Counted from the stretch's first letter, positions 28,158-37,859 are shown. The stretch: DNA of 64,000 nt from Petrimonas mucosa (GCF_900095795.1 NZ_LT608328.1:2473001-2537000); one strand, 5' to 3'. Numbers and translations: made by a program. The notes: generated by a model from the letters alone, not told the origin.

Positions 28158-29099
28158 TTACTGATACAATGTTCCTGTATTCAATACCGGCTGCGCCGAT
28201 TCATCAGCGCAAAGTACCACCAGCAGGTTGCTGACCATGGCCGCCTTCTTGTCACTATCCATCTCTATGATATTCTCATCTTCGATACGCTCGAGTGCCA
28301 TCTTCACCATGGAGACTGCCCCCTCCACAATCTTCTCACGGGCCGAGATAATGGCTTCGGCCTGTTGACGGCGAAGCATCACGGCAGCGATCTCCGGAGC
28401 ATATGCAAGGTAGTTGATGCGTGCCTCCACGATCTCTATCCCGGCCATCTCCAATCTGTTGTTCAGTTCATTGAGCAGATCAACGTTCACCTCATCACCA
28501 CCCGAACGCAGTGTTATCTCGGAATCAGAAACCAGGTTGTTGTCGTAGGCATACTGTCCGGCTACCTGACGCAAGGCAGCGTCGCTCTGGACCGCAACGA
28601 AATTTTCAAATGCATCCATCTGCTTGCTTACCGAATAGGTTACCGACCCATCCTTACCCGGTTTTGAGGCGGCCATCGTCTGTGCATCAATCTCAAACAT
28701 CGCCTTGTAAGTATCCTTCAGCTTCCAGACCAGCACCAAACCGATCAGGATGGGGTTTCCCACCTTATCATTCACCTTTATCGGATTCACGTTCAGATTT
28801 CTGGCACGCATAGAGAGTTTCTTCTTCGACATGAAGGGGTTGACCCAGAAGAATCCCGTCTCTCTCAATACTCCTTTGTATTTGCCGAAAAAGATCATCA
28901 CAACCGCTTCATTGGGTTCAAGTTTTACAAACCCGCAAAGCAGAATGATCCAGACCAATGTCAAAAAACTACCGGTTATGATTCCGGCAACACCCAGAAA
29001 GAAAGAGAAAACCACTCCACACAACATCAACAGCAGCAAGAAGAGCATAAGAAAACCATTGACCTTAAAGCTCTTAAACGCAAATTCTTTTGTTCCCAT
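28158..29099 (-). CDS. SPFH (band 7) domain membrane protein
   Basis: The 313-residue protein begins with a hydrophobic hairpin of two transmembrane segments (about 13-55). A band-7/SPFH domain follows (LEPNEAVVMIFFGKYKGVLRETGFF is its entry), then a helical, Ala/Glu-rich part (RRQQAEAIISAREKIVEGAV) typical of oligomerising SPFH proteins. These proteins assemble cage-like complexes on the membrane. It has a strong promoter at 29134-29166 and leads an operon with a PH-like membrane protein and an Arc-type regulator. Confidence 0.9.
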   Translation of the reverse strand: MGTKEFAFKSFKVNGFLMLFLLLLMLCGVVFSFFLGVAGIITGSFLTLVWIILLCGFVKLEPNEAVVMIFFGKYKGVLRETGFFWVNPFMSKKKLSMRARNLNVNPIKVNDKVGNPILIGLVLVWKLKDTYKAMFEIDAQTMAASKPGKDGSVTYSVSKQMDAFENFVAVQSDAALRQVAGQYAYDNNLVSDSEITLRSGGDEVNVDLLNELNNRLEMAGIEIVEARINYLAYAPEIAAVMLRRQQAEAIISAREKIVEGAVSMVKMALERIEDENIIEMDSDKKAAMVSNLLVVLCADESAQPVLNTGTLYQ

Positions 29100-29133
29100 A
29101 CCGATAAATTTACAATGATATTATTTTGATATC

Positions 29134-29166
29134 GCAAATATATCAATTATTTTCCTTTTTTACCAA
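29134..29166 (-). promoter_or_regulatory. Promoter of the SPFH operon
   Basis: On the minus strand TTG (29164-29166), a 21-bp spacer and TATATTTGC (29134-29142) match the Bacteroidota consensus, giving a leader of about 30 nt. Confidence 0.8.
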
Positions 29167-29282
29167 ATTTTTCTGTCATTTTTTTCTTGTATTTAATTCT
29201 TCAGGGTATAATAGCATATAACATGAGTCGCCACAACAGTCAAAAGAGACAGTTAATTCCTTAATTATTAAGCAAAAAGTTA

Positions 29283-29291
29283 TACCTTTGC
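29283..29291 (+). promoter_or_regulatory. Promoter -7 box of the M3 peptidase gene
   Basis: TACCTTTGC matches TAnnTTTGC and lies 66 bp before the ATG. The -33 region is AT-rich and lacks a clear TTG. Confidence 0.6.
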
Positions 29292-29357
29292 AGCAGTTTT
29301 CAGAAAAAAGAGGATGATTTTTCATAATCGTTTAAATAACAATCAATTAGCAGTCGA

Positions 29358-31478
29358 ATGAAAAAATTAGTTTTAACCGCGTTAGCAACTATGACTTTAC
29401 TTGCTTGCAACAACACAAAAAATGGGCAAGAGACCCGGGAGAACGGGGCAATTTTCTACACCGAGTTTGAGACACCTTTCGGAATGCCTCCATTTGACCA
29501 GATCACTTTTGCCGATTTCAAACCTGCATTTCTCAGAGGGATGGAGGAGGAGGCCAGGGAGATTGATTCCATCGCAAACAATCCGGAGGCACCCACATTT
29601 GAAAATACCATCGTGGCATTGGACAACAGCGGACGCATACTGGAGAGGGTTTCAAGCGTCTTCTACGGTTTGAAGAGTGCCGAAACCAACGATTCCATCC
29701 AGGCACTGGCAGAGGAATTGTCACCGCTGATGTCTGAGCACCGCGACAACATTAATTTCAACGACAAGCTGTTCGCCCGCATCAAAACACTTCACGACTA
29801 CACGACCGGCATGAATCTAACTACCGAACAGTACCGCTTGCTGGACAACTACTACAAGGGGTTTGTCCGCTCTGGAAGCATGTTGGGCGAGGCCGAGAAG
29901 AACAGACTTCGCGAGATCAACAAGGAGCTTTCTGCCTTGACGCTCAAGTTTGGCAGCAACCTGCTGAAGGAGACAAACGATTTCAAACTGGTTATTGAGA
30001 ACCGGGAGGATCTGGCCGGACTTCCTGAAGGAGTTATCGCGGCGGCTGCCGAAACTGCCAGCAAGGAGGGAGAGGAAGGAAAATGGATCTTCACACTTCA
30101 GAAACCGAGTTGGTTGCCGTTCCTGCAGTACAGCGAAAAACGGGAGCTGAGGGAGAAACTCTACAAGGCGATGTTTAACCGTGGCGACAACGACAACGAG
30201 AACGACAATAAAAAGATTATCAACGATATTGTGAACCTTCGCATCGAGAAGGCACAAATGCTCGGATACAAAACCCACGCCGATTTTGTCCTCGAACAGA
30301 ATATGGCTAAAACACCCGAAAACGTTTATAAACTGCTCAACGATGTATGGAAATATGCATTGCCTCAGGCTAAAAAGGAGGCAGCCGAACTTCAGGCGAT
30401 GATCGACGCCGAGGGTGGCAATTTCAAACTGGAGTCGTGGGATTGGTGGTACTACACCGAGAAACTCCGTCAACAGAAGTATGCGCTCAATGAAGAGGAG
30501 ATTAAACCCTACTTCAAGATGGAGAATGTACGCGAAGGGGTTTTCGAGGTGGCCAATCGCCTCTACGGTCTCAATTTCAAAAAAATGGAGAATGTACCGG
30601 TCTATCATCCCGAAGTGGAAGCCTATGAAGTGCTGGATGCGGATGGGTCTCATGTAGCGGTCTTCTATACCGATTATTTCCCGCGGGCAGGGAAAAATGC
30701 CGGGGCATGGATGAGCAGTTTCCGTGGTCAGCAGATCCTCGACGGCGAAAATATCCGTCCCCTCGTCTACAACGTGGGCAACTTTACCCGTCCCACCGAA
30801 ACTACGCCCTCACTGCTCACCCTGGATGAGGTTGAGACACTGTTCCACGAGTTCGGACACGCCCTGCACGGCATGTTGTCTAACGTGACCTACTCAGGCG
30901 TTTCAGGCACGAGTGTATCCCGCGACTTTGTGGAACTCCCCTCCCAGATCATGGAGCACTGGGCATTCCATCCCGAGGTGTTGAAGCTCTACGCCAAACA
31001 TTACCAGACGGGCGAGGTGATTCCCGATTCACTGATTGCGAAAATCGACGCTGCATCCAAGTTCAACATGGGATTCATCACTACCGAATTTGTGGCTGCT
31101 GCACTGCTCGACATGGATTACCATACACAGAGCGAAAAGAAGGATATCGACGTACGCAGTTTTGAGAAGAGATCGATGGAGAAGATCGGACTGATCAACG
31201 AAATCATCCCCCGTTACCGCAGCACCTACTTCTCGCATATCTTTAGCGGAGGCTATTCTGCCGGGTATTACGCATACCTGTGGGCAGAGGTGCTCGACGC
31301 CGATGCGTTCCAGCCATTCGTCGAAAAAGGGGTATTCGATAAGGCTACAGCCGCATCGTTCCGTGAAAATGTCCTGTCAAAAGGTAACTCGGATGATCCG
31401 ATGACGCTTTACAAGCGGTATCGTGGTGCAGAACCAGATCCGGTCTATCTCTTGAAGAACAGGGGATTTGTTGAATAA
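29358..31478 (+). CDS. M3-family zinc peptidase lipoprotein (Dcp-like)
   Basis: This 706-residue protein has a lipoprotein signal: a short basic start, a hydrophobic stretch, and lipobox LLAC with Cys17 as the lipidated residue. The body matches the M3 family of oligopeptidases and dipeptidyl carboxypeptidases. The zinc site HEFGH is in ETLFHEFGHALHG, with the downstream metal-binding Glu in the VELPSQIMEHW helix. The size is the usual one. As a lipoprotein it should act in the periplasm or at the outer membrane, cutting short peptides. It is monocistronic and probably ends at the hairpin at 31550-31580. Confidence 0.95.
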   Translation: MKKLVLTALATMTLLACNNTKNGQETRENGAIFYTEFETPFGMPPFDQITFADFKPAFLRGMEEEAREIDSIANNPEAPTFENTIVALDNSGRILERVSSVFYGLKSAETNDSIQALAEELSPLMSEHRDNINFNDKLFARIKTLHDYTTGMNLTTEQYRLLDNYYKGFVRSGSMLGEAEKNRLREINKELSALTLKFGSNLLKETNDFKLVIENREDLAGLPEGVIAAAAETASKEGEEGKWIFTLQKPSWLPFLQYSEKRELREKLYKAMFNRGDNDNENDNKKIINDIVNLRIEKAQMLGYKTHADFVLEQNMAKTPENVYKLLNDVWKYALPQAKKEAAELQAMIDAEGGNFKLESWDWWYYTEKLRQQKYALNEEEIKPYFKMENVREGVFEVANRLYGLNFKKMENVPVYHPEVEAYEVLDADGSHVAVFYTDYFPRAGKNAGAWMSSFRGQQILDGENIRPLVYNVGNFTRPTETTPSLLTLDEVETLFHEFGHALHGMLSNVTYSGVSGTSVSRDFVELPSQIMEHWAFHPEVLKLYAKHYQTGEVIPDSLIAKIDAASKFNMGFITTEFVAAALLDMDYHTQSEKKDIDVRSFEKRSMEKIGLINEIIPRYRSTYFSHIFSGGYSAGYYAYLWAEVLDADAFQPFVEKGVFDKATAASFRENVLSKGNSDDPMTLYKRYRGAEPDPVYLLKNRGFVE

Positions 31479-31533
31479 CTGCTGTTGCACAAAATAAACC
31501 TATGATATTGTTCTTAAAAAGACAAAAAAAGTG

Positions 31534-31542
31534 TATATTTGC
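31534..31542 (+). promoter_or_regulatory. Candidate secDF promoter -7 box
   Basis: TATATTTGC matches the consensus. A TTG lies 23 bp upstream (31508-31510), which is slightly long. Transcription from here would begin directly in front of the 13-bp hairpin at 31550-31580. Confidence 0.6.
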
Positions 31543-31549
31543 AGGCTTG

Positions 31550-31610
31550 AAAATAAAGGCATTCCAAATGCCTTTATTTTTGGGATGTTTTTCGGACGAA
31601 TACCCAAAAA
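31550..31610 (+). terminator. Terminator-like hairpin with competing antiterminator in secDF leader
   Basis: A perfect 13-bp stem (31550-31562 with 31568-31580, loop of 5 nt) ends in a run of T. The T-run and following GGG (31577-31584, TTTTTGGG) can instead pair with CCCAAAAA at 31603-31610, which would break the first stem. The first hairpin may simply end the M3 peptidase transcript. It also lies between the secDF promoter box and secDF, so it could act as an attenuator. Confidence 0.55.
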
Positions 31611-31646
31611 ATAGATTAATACACACATAATTAACGTAATATCGAA

Positions 31647-34535
31647 ATGCAAAACAAAGGATTTATTAAAGTTTTCGCAGTCATACTCACGCTAATTTGT
31701 CTCTTTTACCTATCCTTTACCTTGGTAGGTAGACAATATGATAAAAAAGCCGAAGCGTATGCCAAAGGAGACTTGGAGCTAAAGAATCAGTATCTCGATT
31801 CACTTTCTACCGAGAAAGTCTATTTAGGATACACATTAAAACAGATTCGTGAAAAAGAGATCGGTTTAGGACTCGACCTGAAAGGCGGGATGAACGTAAT
31901 TGTGGAGATGGATGTGGCCCAGGTGCTCAGGGCACTGGCAAACACCGATGACCCGCAGTTCAACCAGGCCCTGCAGGAGACCATTGTTCAGAACAGGAAG
32001 GGTAGCTCGTCCGACTTCGTTACTCTTTTCCGACAAAACTACGAAAGAATAAATCCCAACGGTAAACTGGCCAATATTTTCAGCATTACCATGAGCGACA
32101 GGGTAGCTCCTACAGCCACCAACGATCAGGTGGTGGCTGTCCTCCGCCAGGAAGTGAAAAGTGCTGCCGACAACTCGTTCAATGTGCTTCGTACACGTAT
32201 CGACCGTTTCGGGGTGGTTGCACCCAATATCCAACGTCTCGATCAGGCCGAACGTATCCTTATCGAGATGCCGGGCATCACTGAACCCGAACGTGTCCGC
32301 AACCTCCTGCAGGGAAGCGCCAACCTGGAGTTCTGGAAAACCTACAATGTAAATGAACTTGGATCCTTCTTCAACGAAATAAATACCCGTTCTGCCGAAT
32401 ATGCTCAGGCTCTGCGTGGAGCTGCAACCACCACCGATTCCACTGTAGTGGCAGAGACAACAGAAGCTGAAGAAAGAAAAACTGTAATCGAAAAAAGTTT
32501 TATTGAATACTTTGCACAGCCCTATTTTGCCATGAGCGGAGCCACTGGTCCCATCGTTGGAACGGCTGCAAAAAACGACACTGCCGCAGTGAACTTCCTG
32601 CTTCAACGTTACAAGGATCTTTTCCCGGCCGATGTACGTTTCAAGTGGGGTTTCAAGCCGATCGACCAGCGCGAAACCTATTTCGAACTCTATGCGCTGA
32701 AAGGTGACGGAACCCGTCGCGGACCGGCTCTCGAGGGTGATGTGGTGACCAATGCCAAGGCCGACCAGAGCCAGCAGGGTTCAGCATGGGAAGTGAACAT
32801 GACCATGAACTCTGCCGGTGCCAGTCGTTGGGCAACCATCACTGGAGCAGAGAAGGGCAAGTGCATCGCCATCGTGCTGGATGGTTATGTATACTCGGCA
32901 CCTGTCGTGAAGGACCGTATTGAGGGGGGACGTTCATCGATCTCCGGGCGTTTCTCCGCAGAAGAGGCGGGAGACTTGGAGAACGTGCTGAAGTCGGGCA
33001 AAATGAAAGCGGGTGTACGCATCGTCCAGGAAGACGTTGTAGGTCCCTCGCTGGGTAAGGAGGCCATCCACGACGGTTTTGTCTCGTTCGTCATCGCATT
33101 GATCGTGCTCTTCATCTTCACCTGCCTGTTGTACGGATTCATCCCGGGCATGGTAATCAACGGAGCATTGCTCGTCAACTTCTTCTTTACGCTGGGAATC
33201 TTGGCAGCTTTCCAGGCAGTGTTGACGCTGCCCGGTATCGCGGGTATGATCCTCTCACTCGCCATGGCTGTGGATGCCAACGTACTTATCAACGAACGTA
33301 TCAAGGAGGAGCTTGCCAATGGAAAATCGCTGCGTAAAGCATTGGAAGATGGTTACAAGAACGCATTCTCTGCCATTCTCGACTCCAACCTGACCACCAT
33401 CATCACCGGTATCATCCTGGCGATCTTCGGAACAGGTCCGATCAAAGGGTTTGCCGTTACGCTGATCATCGGTATCGCCGTATCGTTCCTCACCGCTGTC
33501 TTCCTCACCCGTCTGATTTACGAGTATCAGTTCGACCGGAACAGGTGGCAGAAGCTCACCTTCAACACTGCATTCTCGAAAGCTATCTTTAATGTATATA
33601 ATTTCGACTTCATCCACAACAGCAAGAAGGTATTGTTGGGAGTTGCAATTTTTGTTGTAGTTAGCATCATCTCGCTCTTCACCCTGAAACTGAATTCGGG
33701 TATCGACTTTACCGGTGGACGCAACTACATCGTTCGGTTCGATCAGCCGGTGAAGACTGGAGATATCGAAGAGGTACTGCAACCGGTTTTAGGTGGATCG
33801 GCACAAGTTATCACGATCGGATCAAGCAATCAGGTGCGTATCTCAACCAACTACATGATCGACTCCGAAAGTGCGACAGTGGAAGAGGATCTGGTTTCGC
33901 TGCTGGGACAAGGCTTGAAAGAGTATATCACCCCGGGCAACAGCATCAGCGACCATATATTGAGTTCGCAGAAGGTGGGACCAAGTGTTGCAGAGGACAC
34001 GATGAAGAACGCATTCCTTGCGCTTACCATCGCGCTGATCTGTATGGGTATCTACATCTTTGCCCGATTCCGTAACTGGGCATTCTCAGTAGGTACGGTT
34101 GCCGCACTCGCAGTAGACACGTTTGCCGTTATCGGACTCTATTCACTTCTCTGGAAGGTGATGCCGTTCTCCATGGAGATCGACCAGACGTTTGTTGCGG
34201 CAATACTGACCATCGTGGGTTACTCTATCAACGACAAGGTGGTTGTATTTGACCGTTTCCGCGAGGTACACCAGCTCTATCCGAAACGTGAATTGCGTGC
34301 AATATTCAACGACTCGATGAACGCTGTTTTGGCGCGTACCATCAATACCGGTTTGAGTACGATCCTGGTGATCTTCTGTATACTTTTCCTTGGAGGTGAC
34401 GCTGTAAGAAGTTTCGTCTTCGCCATGCTGATTGGTGTGGTTGTAGGAACTGTAACCAGTCTCTTCGTCGCTTCACCTGTGGCCTACTCGATCATGAAGA
34501 GGCAGCGCGAGAAACAGGCAGAATTGAAAAGATAA
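31647..34535 (+). CDS. secDF: Protein translocase subunit SecDF (fused)
   Basis: The 962-residue protein is the fused SecD-SecF form usual in Bacteroidota. The SecD half (about 1-620) starts with a transmembrane helix. It has the GLDLKGGMNVIVEMD signature, a long periplasmic P1 region, and the helix motif AMAVDANVLINERIKEEL. The SecF half (about 640-962) has SGIDFTGGRNYIVRF and the equivalent SINDKVVVFDRFRE motif. SecDF uses the proton-motive force to help pull proteins through SecYEG at the inner membrane. The periplasmic part carries a Thr/Glu-rich insertion near residues 255-275. The gene is monocistronic, with a structured leader and a strong terminator at 34563-34598. Confidence 0.97.
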   Translation: MQNKGFIKVFAVILTLICLFYLSFTLVGRQYDKKAEAYAKGDLELKNQYLDSLSTEKVYLGYTLKQIREKEIGLGLDLKGGMNVIVEMDVAQVLRALANTDDPQFNQALQETIVQNRKGSSSDFVTLFRQNYERINPNGKLANIFSITMSDRVAPTATNDQVVAVLRQEVKSAADNSFNVLRTRIDRFGVVAPNIQRLDQAERILIEMPGITEPERVRNLLQGSANLEFWKTYNVNELGSFFNEINTRSAEYAQALRGAATTTDSTVVAETTEAEERKTVIEKSFIEYFAQPYFAMSGATGPIVGTAAKNDTAAVNFLLQRYKDLFPADVRFKWGFKPIDQRETYFELYALKGDGTRRGPALEGDVVTNAKADQSQQGSAWEVNMTMNSAGASRWATITGAEKGKCIAIVLDGYVYSAPVVKDRIEGGRSSISGRFSAEEAGDLENVLKSGKMKAGVRIVQEDVVGPSLGKEAIHDGFVSFVIALIVLFIFTCLLYGFIPGMVINGALLVNFFFTLGILAAFQAVLTLPGIAGMILSLAMAVDANVLINERIKEELANGKSLRKALEDGYKNAFSAILDSNLTTIITGIILAIFGTGPIKGFAVTLIIGIAVSFLTAVFLTRLIYEYQFDRNRWQKLTFNTAFSKAIFNVYNFDFIHNSKKVLLGVAIFVVVSIISLFTLKLNSGIDFTGGRNYIVRFDQPVKTGDIEEVLQPVLGGSAQVITIGSSNQVRISTNYMIDSESATVEEDLVSLLGQGLKEYITPGNSISDHILSSQKVGPSVAEDTMKNAFLALTIALICMGIYIFARFRNWAFSVGTVAALAVDTFAVIGLYSLLWKVMPFSMEIDQTFVAAILTIVGYSINDKVVVFDRFREVHQLYPKRELRAIFNDSMNAVLARTINTGLSTILVIFCILFLGGDAVRSFVFAMLIGVVVGTVTSLFVASPVAYSIMKRQREKQAELKR

Positions 34536-34562
34536 TCACCTAGATCAATCACAATAAATATG

Positions 34563-34598
34563 AAAGAACGGGCTGCATTGCTGCAACCCGTTCTTTTT
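34563..34598 (+). terminator. Intrinsic terminator after secDF
   Basis: AAAGAACGGG at 34563-34572 pairs with CCCGTTCTTT at 34587-34596 (10 bp), with an inner CTGCA/TGCA pairing and a T tail. Confidence 0.9.
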
Positions 34599-34789
34599 GT
34601 ATTTTGTATTCAAGTAGATTTGTGCAACCTTACTCCAGATGATTTAACGATTCAAGATGATCATCTTTTTGTGCATTGCGACACCATCGTGGGCAAAACC
34701 TAGCTCACCGTTACCAGCTGCAGAAGCAGATTCAACAATGGCATCGGCTGAATATCGGTGTAGGCTATCCCGTGTAGTGTAGGTCAACC

Positions 34790-35187
34790 CGGCTCTCGGG
34801 GATCGGACTGACTAACGGGAACATGCTATGGGAAAGTCCTTTGGAGTTGACCAGCAACTGGAACGATACCTGAATGCTGGCCGATTTTATCCTGCCGATA
34901 ACTACCGATGTAGGCGTTCATGCCATGGAACTGCCCATAGGAAAACAGTGGAATAGATCCGCAACGTCCAGGTGGTGGACGATCTGCTCTTTCTGGTTTT
35001 TAAAGAGAAGATTGTAACCTACTCTCTTGCCGATGGAAGCCTGAGGATATTGTTGTCAGCAACAGCCCAAGAAGTATCTTGATGCAGATTCCGCCAAATA
35101 GCGGGTAACTTTTTGACGGGGAATCTGCTCTACTATTTCAAAAACAATCTCTTTTGGGAATTGGATCTCTCCCCATACGTTCAATAA
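34790..35187 (+). pseudogene. Decayed gene remnant, possibly PQQ-like beta-propeller
   Basis: Between the secDF terminator and the tRNA there is no intact gene. Broken plus-strand frames give protein-like pieces: GLTNGNMLWESPLELTSNWN near 34806-34865, VQVVDDLLFLVFKEKIVTYSL near 34967-35030, and YYFKNNLFWELDLSPYVQ near 35131-35184. The pattern (NGxxLWE..., VDDxLFxV...YSLADG) resembles successive blades of PQQ-like beta-propeller proteins. Stops and frame changes separate the pieces. It is a remnant; I cannot name the parent gene. The stretch 34599-34790 shows nothing clear. Confidence 0.4.
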
Positions 35188-35226
35188 AAAGTTGGGGAAA
35201 ATGGTTCGGGTTTCGGTAATTTTTTT

Positions 35227-35235
35227 TAATTTTGC
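35227..35235 (+). promoter_or_regulatory. Promoter -7 box of tRNA-Thr
   Basis: TAATTTTGC matches TAnnTTTGC, 13 bp before the tRNA 5' end. The -33 region has no clear TTG. Confidence 0.6.
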
Positions 35236-35248
35236 AACCCGAAAGATT

Positions 35249-35321
35249 GCCACAATAGCTCAGTTGGTAGAGTAACGCATTCGTAACGCGTCGGTCGCGA
35301 GTTCGAATCTCGCTTGTGGCT
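35249..35321 (+). tRNA. tRNA-Thr (CGU)
   Basis: The 73 nt fold as a cloverleaf. The acceptor stem is GCCACAA/TTGTGGC, the D stem is GCTC/GAGT, and the anticodon loop TTCGTAA gives CGU, which reads ACG. The T arm is GCGAG/CTCGC with loop TTCGAAT. Position 31-39 is an A-C mismatch. CCA is not encoded. It has its own promoter and terminator. Confidence 0.95.
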
Positions 35322-35332
35322 CTCGAAGAAAT

Positions 35333-35362
35333 GCCTTTGGTGCGATGCACCGGAGGCTTTTT
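35333..35362 (+). terminator. Intrinsic terminator after tRNA-Thr
   Basis: GCC..GGTGC pairs with GCACC..GGC around a GAT loop, followed by five T. It also lies next to the convergent glycosyltransferase stop at 35368. Confidence 0.85.
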
Positions 35363-35367
35363 CAGTT

Positions 35368-36447
35368 TTAGGGACAGATCTCCCGGATAAAACGGTCTTC
35401 CGCCTGGTGCACCCACTCTCTAAAACACTCATCGGGACGATAATTCGGTATAAAGTTGAGCAGTTTGTTGAGCTTGAACTTGGAGCTGCTGATACCTGCT
35501 CCGGAGAGACTGGCATCATAAGCGTTAAACTCCTGTTCTACATGGACGGGAATCATCAGGATCGGTTTTCTGTAATAGAGCGCCTCGCAGATCGATTCGA
35601 ATCCCGAAGTGGTGGCATATGCCATACAGCCCGCCATGCTTTTCAGGAAGAGATCGTCGTTGATCCTGTATAACATCAGGTTCTCATCAATCACCGTCAC
35701 ATCATCGGCATCCTTCTTGTCCCAAAAGAAACGGAGCGGTACCTGGGGATTCTTGGTATGCCAGTCGAGCACCTCCTCATAGTAACCGGTATTGATCATA
35801 TAGCCGTGGATATAATTCCCTTCGGCGGGTTCATAGCTAAATACCTCCGGTCTGAGTAGCGGCGGCACCACCACCAGGTTCTTCTCTTCACACCCGGGCA
35901 TTTCGCGGAGCGAGAGTGCCAGGATCTTGGAAGAGCACTGGCAGGTGACCCGCGTGATCATCCGGAGAAAATAGTACTTGATATCCTGTTCGCTGGTGGT
36001 CCTGAGGTTGGGGTTGAGCAGCATGTACTGGTGTGCGATGCTGATCAGCTTCACATTCAGTTTCTTGTCGAACCGGTAGGTCCTGAAGGCCAGTCCGGTA
36101 ATCATCTCGTAGAAATTGACCACTACATCGGGACGATATTCCAGAATCTTCGATTTGACAAAGAGTATGCTCCTTCTGAAGATAAACGACTGCAGAAAGT
36201 TTCCGATGACACTCAACACCAGGTTCGGTCGCTTCTGCTTGTATAGCGCAGTGAAATTGGGACTTCTGAAATCAAAAACGGGAGCTTCGATCTTTTCGAG
36301 ATAAAACCGGGGAATCTGCCGTGAGTCGTCTTTCCCCACCAGCACGGCTACCACTTCATGTCCATGCTTTCTCAACATGGACGCCAATGCAAGCGATTGC
36401 GTAAAGTGTCCCCTACCCTCGCCTTGTACAGTAAATAGGAATCTCAC
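35368..36447 (-). CDS. GT-B glycosyltransferase-like protein
   Basis: The 359-residue protein starts at GTG 36447; the first residues, MRFLFTVQGEGRGHFTQS, match the family start exactly, so no later start is credible. GEGRGH is the N-terminal glycine-rich loop of UDP-sugar GT-B enzymes related to MurG/MGT. The C-terminal half has a CMAYATTSGFESICEALYY segment, the usual nucleotide-sugar binding region, and MIPVHVEQEFNA. Donor and acceptor are unknown; a role in surface glycan or glycolipid synthesis is likely. A promoter box lies at 36470-36478, and it is separate from the dihydroorotase gene upstream. Confidence 0.85.
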   Translation of the reverse strand: MRFLFTVQGEGRGHFTQSLALASMLRKHGHEVVAVLVGKDDSRQIPRFYLEKIEAPVFDFRSPNFTALYKQKRPNLVLSVIGNFLQSFIFRRSILFVKSKILEYRPDVVVNFYEMITGLAFRTYRFDKKLNVKLISIAHQYMLLNPNLRTTSEQDIKYYFLRMITRVTCQCSSKILALSLREMPGCEEKNLVVVPPLLRPEVFSYEPAEGNYIHGYMINTGYYEEVLDWHTKNPQVPLRFFWDKKDADDVTVIDENLMLYRINDDLFLKSMAGCMAYATTSGFESICEALYYRKPILMIPVHVEQEFNAYDASLSGAGISSSKFKLNKLLNFIPNYRPDECFREWVHQAEDRFIREICP

Positions 36448-36469
36448 AGTTGTTACTTCTTGATTTGGC

Positions 36470-36478
36470 GCAAAGGTA
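36470..36478 (-). promoter_or_regulatory. Promoter -7 box of the GT-B gene
   Basis: TACCTTTGC on the minus strand, 22 bp before the GTG start. The -33 element is not clear. Confidence 0.55.
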
Positions 36479-36518
36479 TAAAATTATTGCCATATCGGGA
36501 CCATAAGCGGCGGCCGAT

Positions 36519-37859
36519 TTACCGGTCGAATGTCAATGCCTTCCCAAATGCCGATTCAATCACACTACCGTTGTCATATACCAGGTTTCCGTTGACAAAG
36601 GTCTTCTCTACAGTGTGCCGGAATGTATCTCCTTCGAATGGCGACCAGCCACACTTGTAGAGGATATTCTCCTTCTCTACGGTATAAGGTTTATCGGGGT
36701 TCACCAGTACCAGATCGGCAAAATAGCCCTCCCGGACATATCCACGCTCCATTACCTGAAATAGGTCGGCCGGTGCATGTGACATCTTTTCAACCACAAA
36801 CTCCTTCGTGAATACTCCCTGAGAGGCCAACTCCAGCATGGCCTGAAGCGAATGCTGTACCAACGGGCCACCGGATGCAGCCTTCAGGCATCCGCCACTC
36901 TTCTCGCTCAACAGATGTGGAGCATGATCGGTGGCGACAACATCAAGCTTTCCCGATCTCAGGGCGGCACGCAACGCATCACGGTCGGTCTCTCCCTTCA
37001 CCGCAGGATTCCACTTTATCCGTGCACCCAACCGCGCATAATCGGCGTCGGTAAACCAGAGGTGGTGTACACACACCTCTGCCGTTATCTTCTTTCCTGC
37101 CAAAGGGGAGTTGCTGAACAGGGTCATTTCACGGGCGGTGGAGAGATGCAGCACATGCAAACGGGAACCATATTTGTCGGCAAGTTCAACCGCCTCGCCC
37201 GAGGAGCGGTAACAGGCCTCCTCGCTGCGAATGGCCGGATGGTACTCAACTGGAATATCTTCTCCAAATTTTTTCCTAAAACTATCCATATTGTCACGGA
37301 TAATCTCCTCCTTCTCGCAGTGTGTGGCGATAAGCGTATCGACTTCGGCAAATATCCGCTGCAGTGTCTTGTGGTTATCCACCAACATGTTCCCGGTAGA
37401 GGCCCCCATAAATACCTTTACGCCGCAGACATTTTTTTTGTCGACTCTTATTAGCTCCCTGATATTGTCGTTTGTAGCACCCAGGTAGAACGAGAAATTT
37501 GCAACAGAGCGCTGGCTGGCCAGATCGAACTTTTCATGCAGGGCGTCAATCGTTGTGGTCTGTGGCTGGGTATTGGGCATCTCCATGTATGAGGTTACTC
37601 CCCCCGCTACGGCCGCCCGGCTCTCAGAATGGATATCTCCCTTGTGTGTAAGTCCCGGATCGCGGAAATGAACCTGGTCATCGATGACGCCGGGAATCAG
37701 ATATAGCCCCCTGGCATCGATAATCTCGTCGCACTGCTGAAGAATGCTTTCGGGAACCCCGTTCTCAAACAGTTTCGAGATCCGCTCACCCTCAATGAGC
37801 ACCGATCCGGTAAAAGACCGGCCTTCGTTGATAATAAGTGCCTGATGAATGAGTATCAT
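36519..37859 (-). CDS. pyrC: Dihydroorotase
   Basis: 446 residues from ATG 37859, which overlaps the TGA of the upstream gene as ATGA; an ATG at 37898 is in frame but inside that gene. Amidohydrolase signatures are present: DQVHFRDPG (metal-binding His pair), the GVKVFMGAS region supplying the carboxylated lysine, [12 protein letters not shown] and VATDHAPH with the catalytic Asp. Type I dihydroorotases of this length form dihydroorotate from carbamoyl aspartate in pyrimidine synthesis. It is tightly coupled to a polyprenol-phosphate glycosyltransferase, an arrangement common in Bacteroidales. Confidence 0.95.
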   Translation of the reverse strand: MILIHQALIINEGRSFTGSVLIEGERISKLFENGVPESILQQCDEIIDARGLYLIPGVIDDQVHFRDPGLTHKGDIHSESRAAVAGGVTSYMEMPNTQPQTTTIDALHEKFDLASQRSVANFSFYLGATNDNIRELIRVDKKNVCGVKVFMGASTGNMLVDNHKTLQRIFAEVDTLIATHCEKEEIIRDNMDSFRKKFGEDIPVEYHPAIRSEEACYRSSGEAVELADKYGSRLHVLHLSTAREMTLFSNSPLAGKKITAEVCVHHLWFTDADYARLGARIKWNPAVKGETDRDALRAALRSGKLDVVATDHAPHLLSEKSGGCLKAASGGPLVQHSLQAMLELASQGVFTKEFVVEKMSHAPADLFQVMERGYVREGYFADLVLVNPDKPYTVEKENILYKCGWSPFEGDTFRHTVEKTFVNGNLVYDNGSVIESAFGKALTFDR

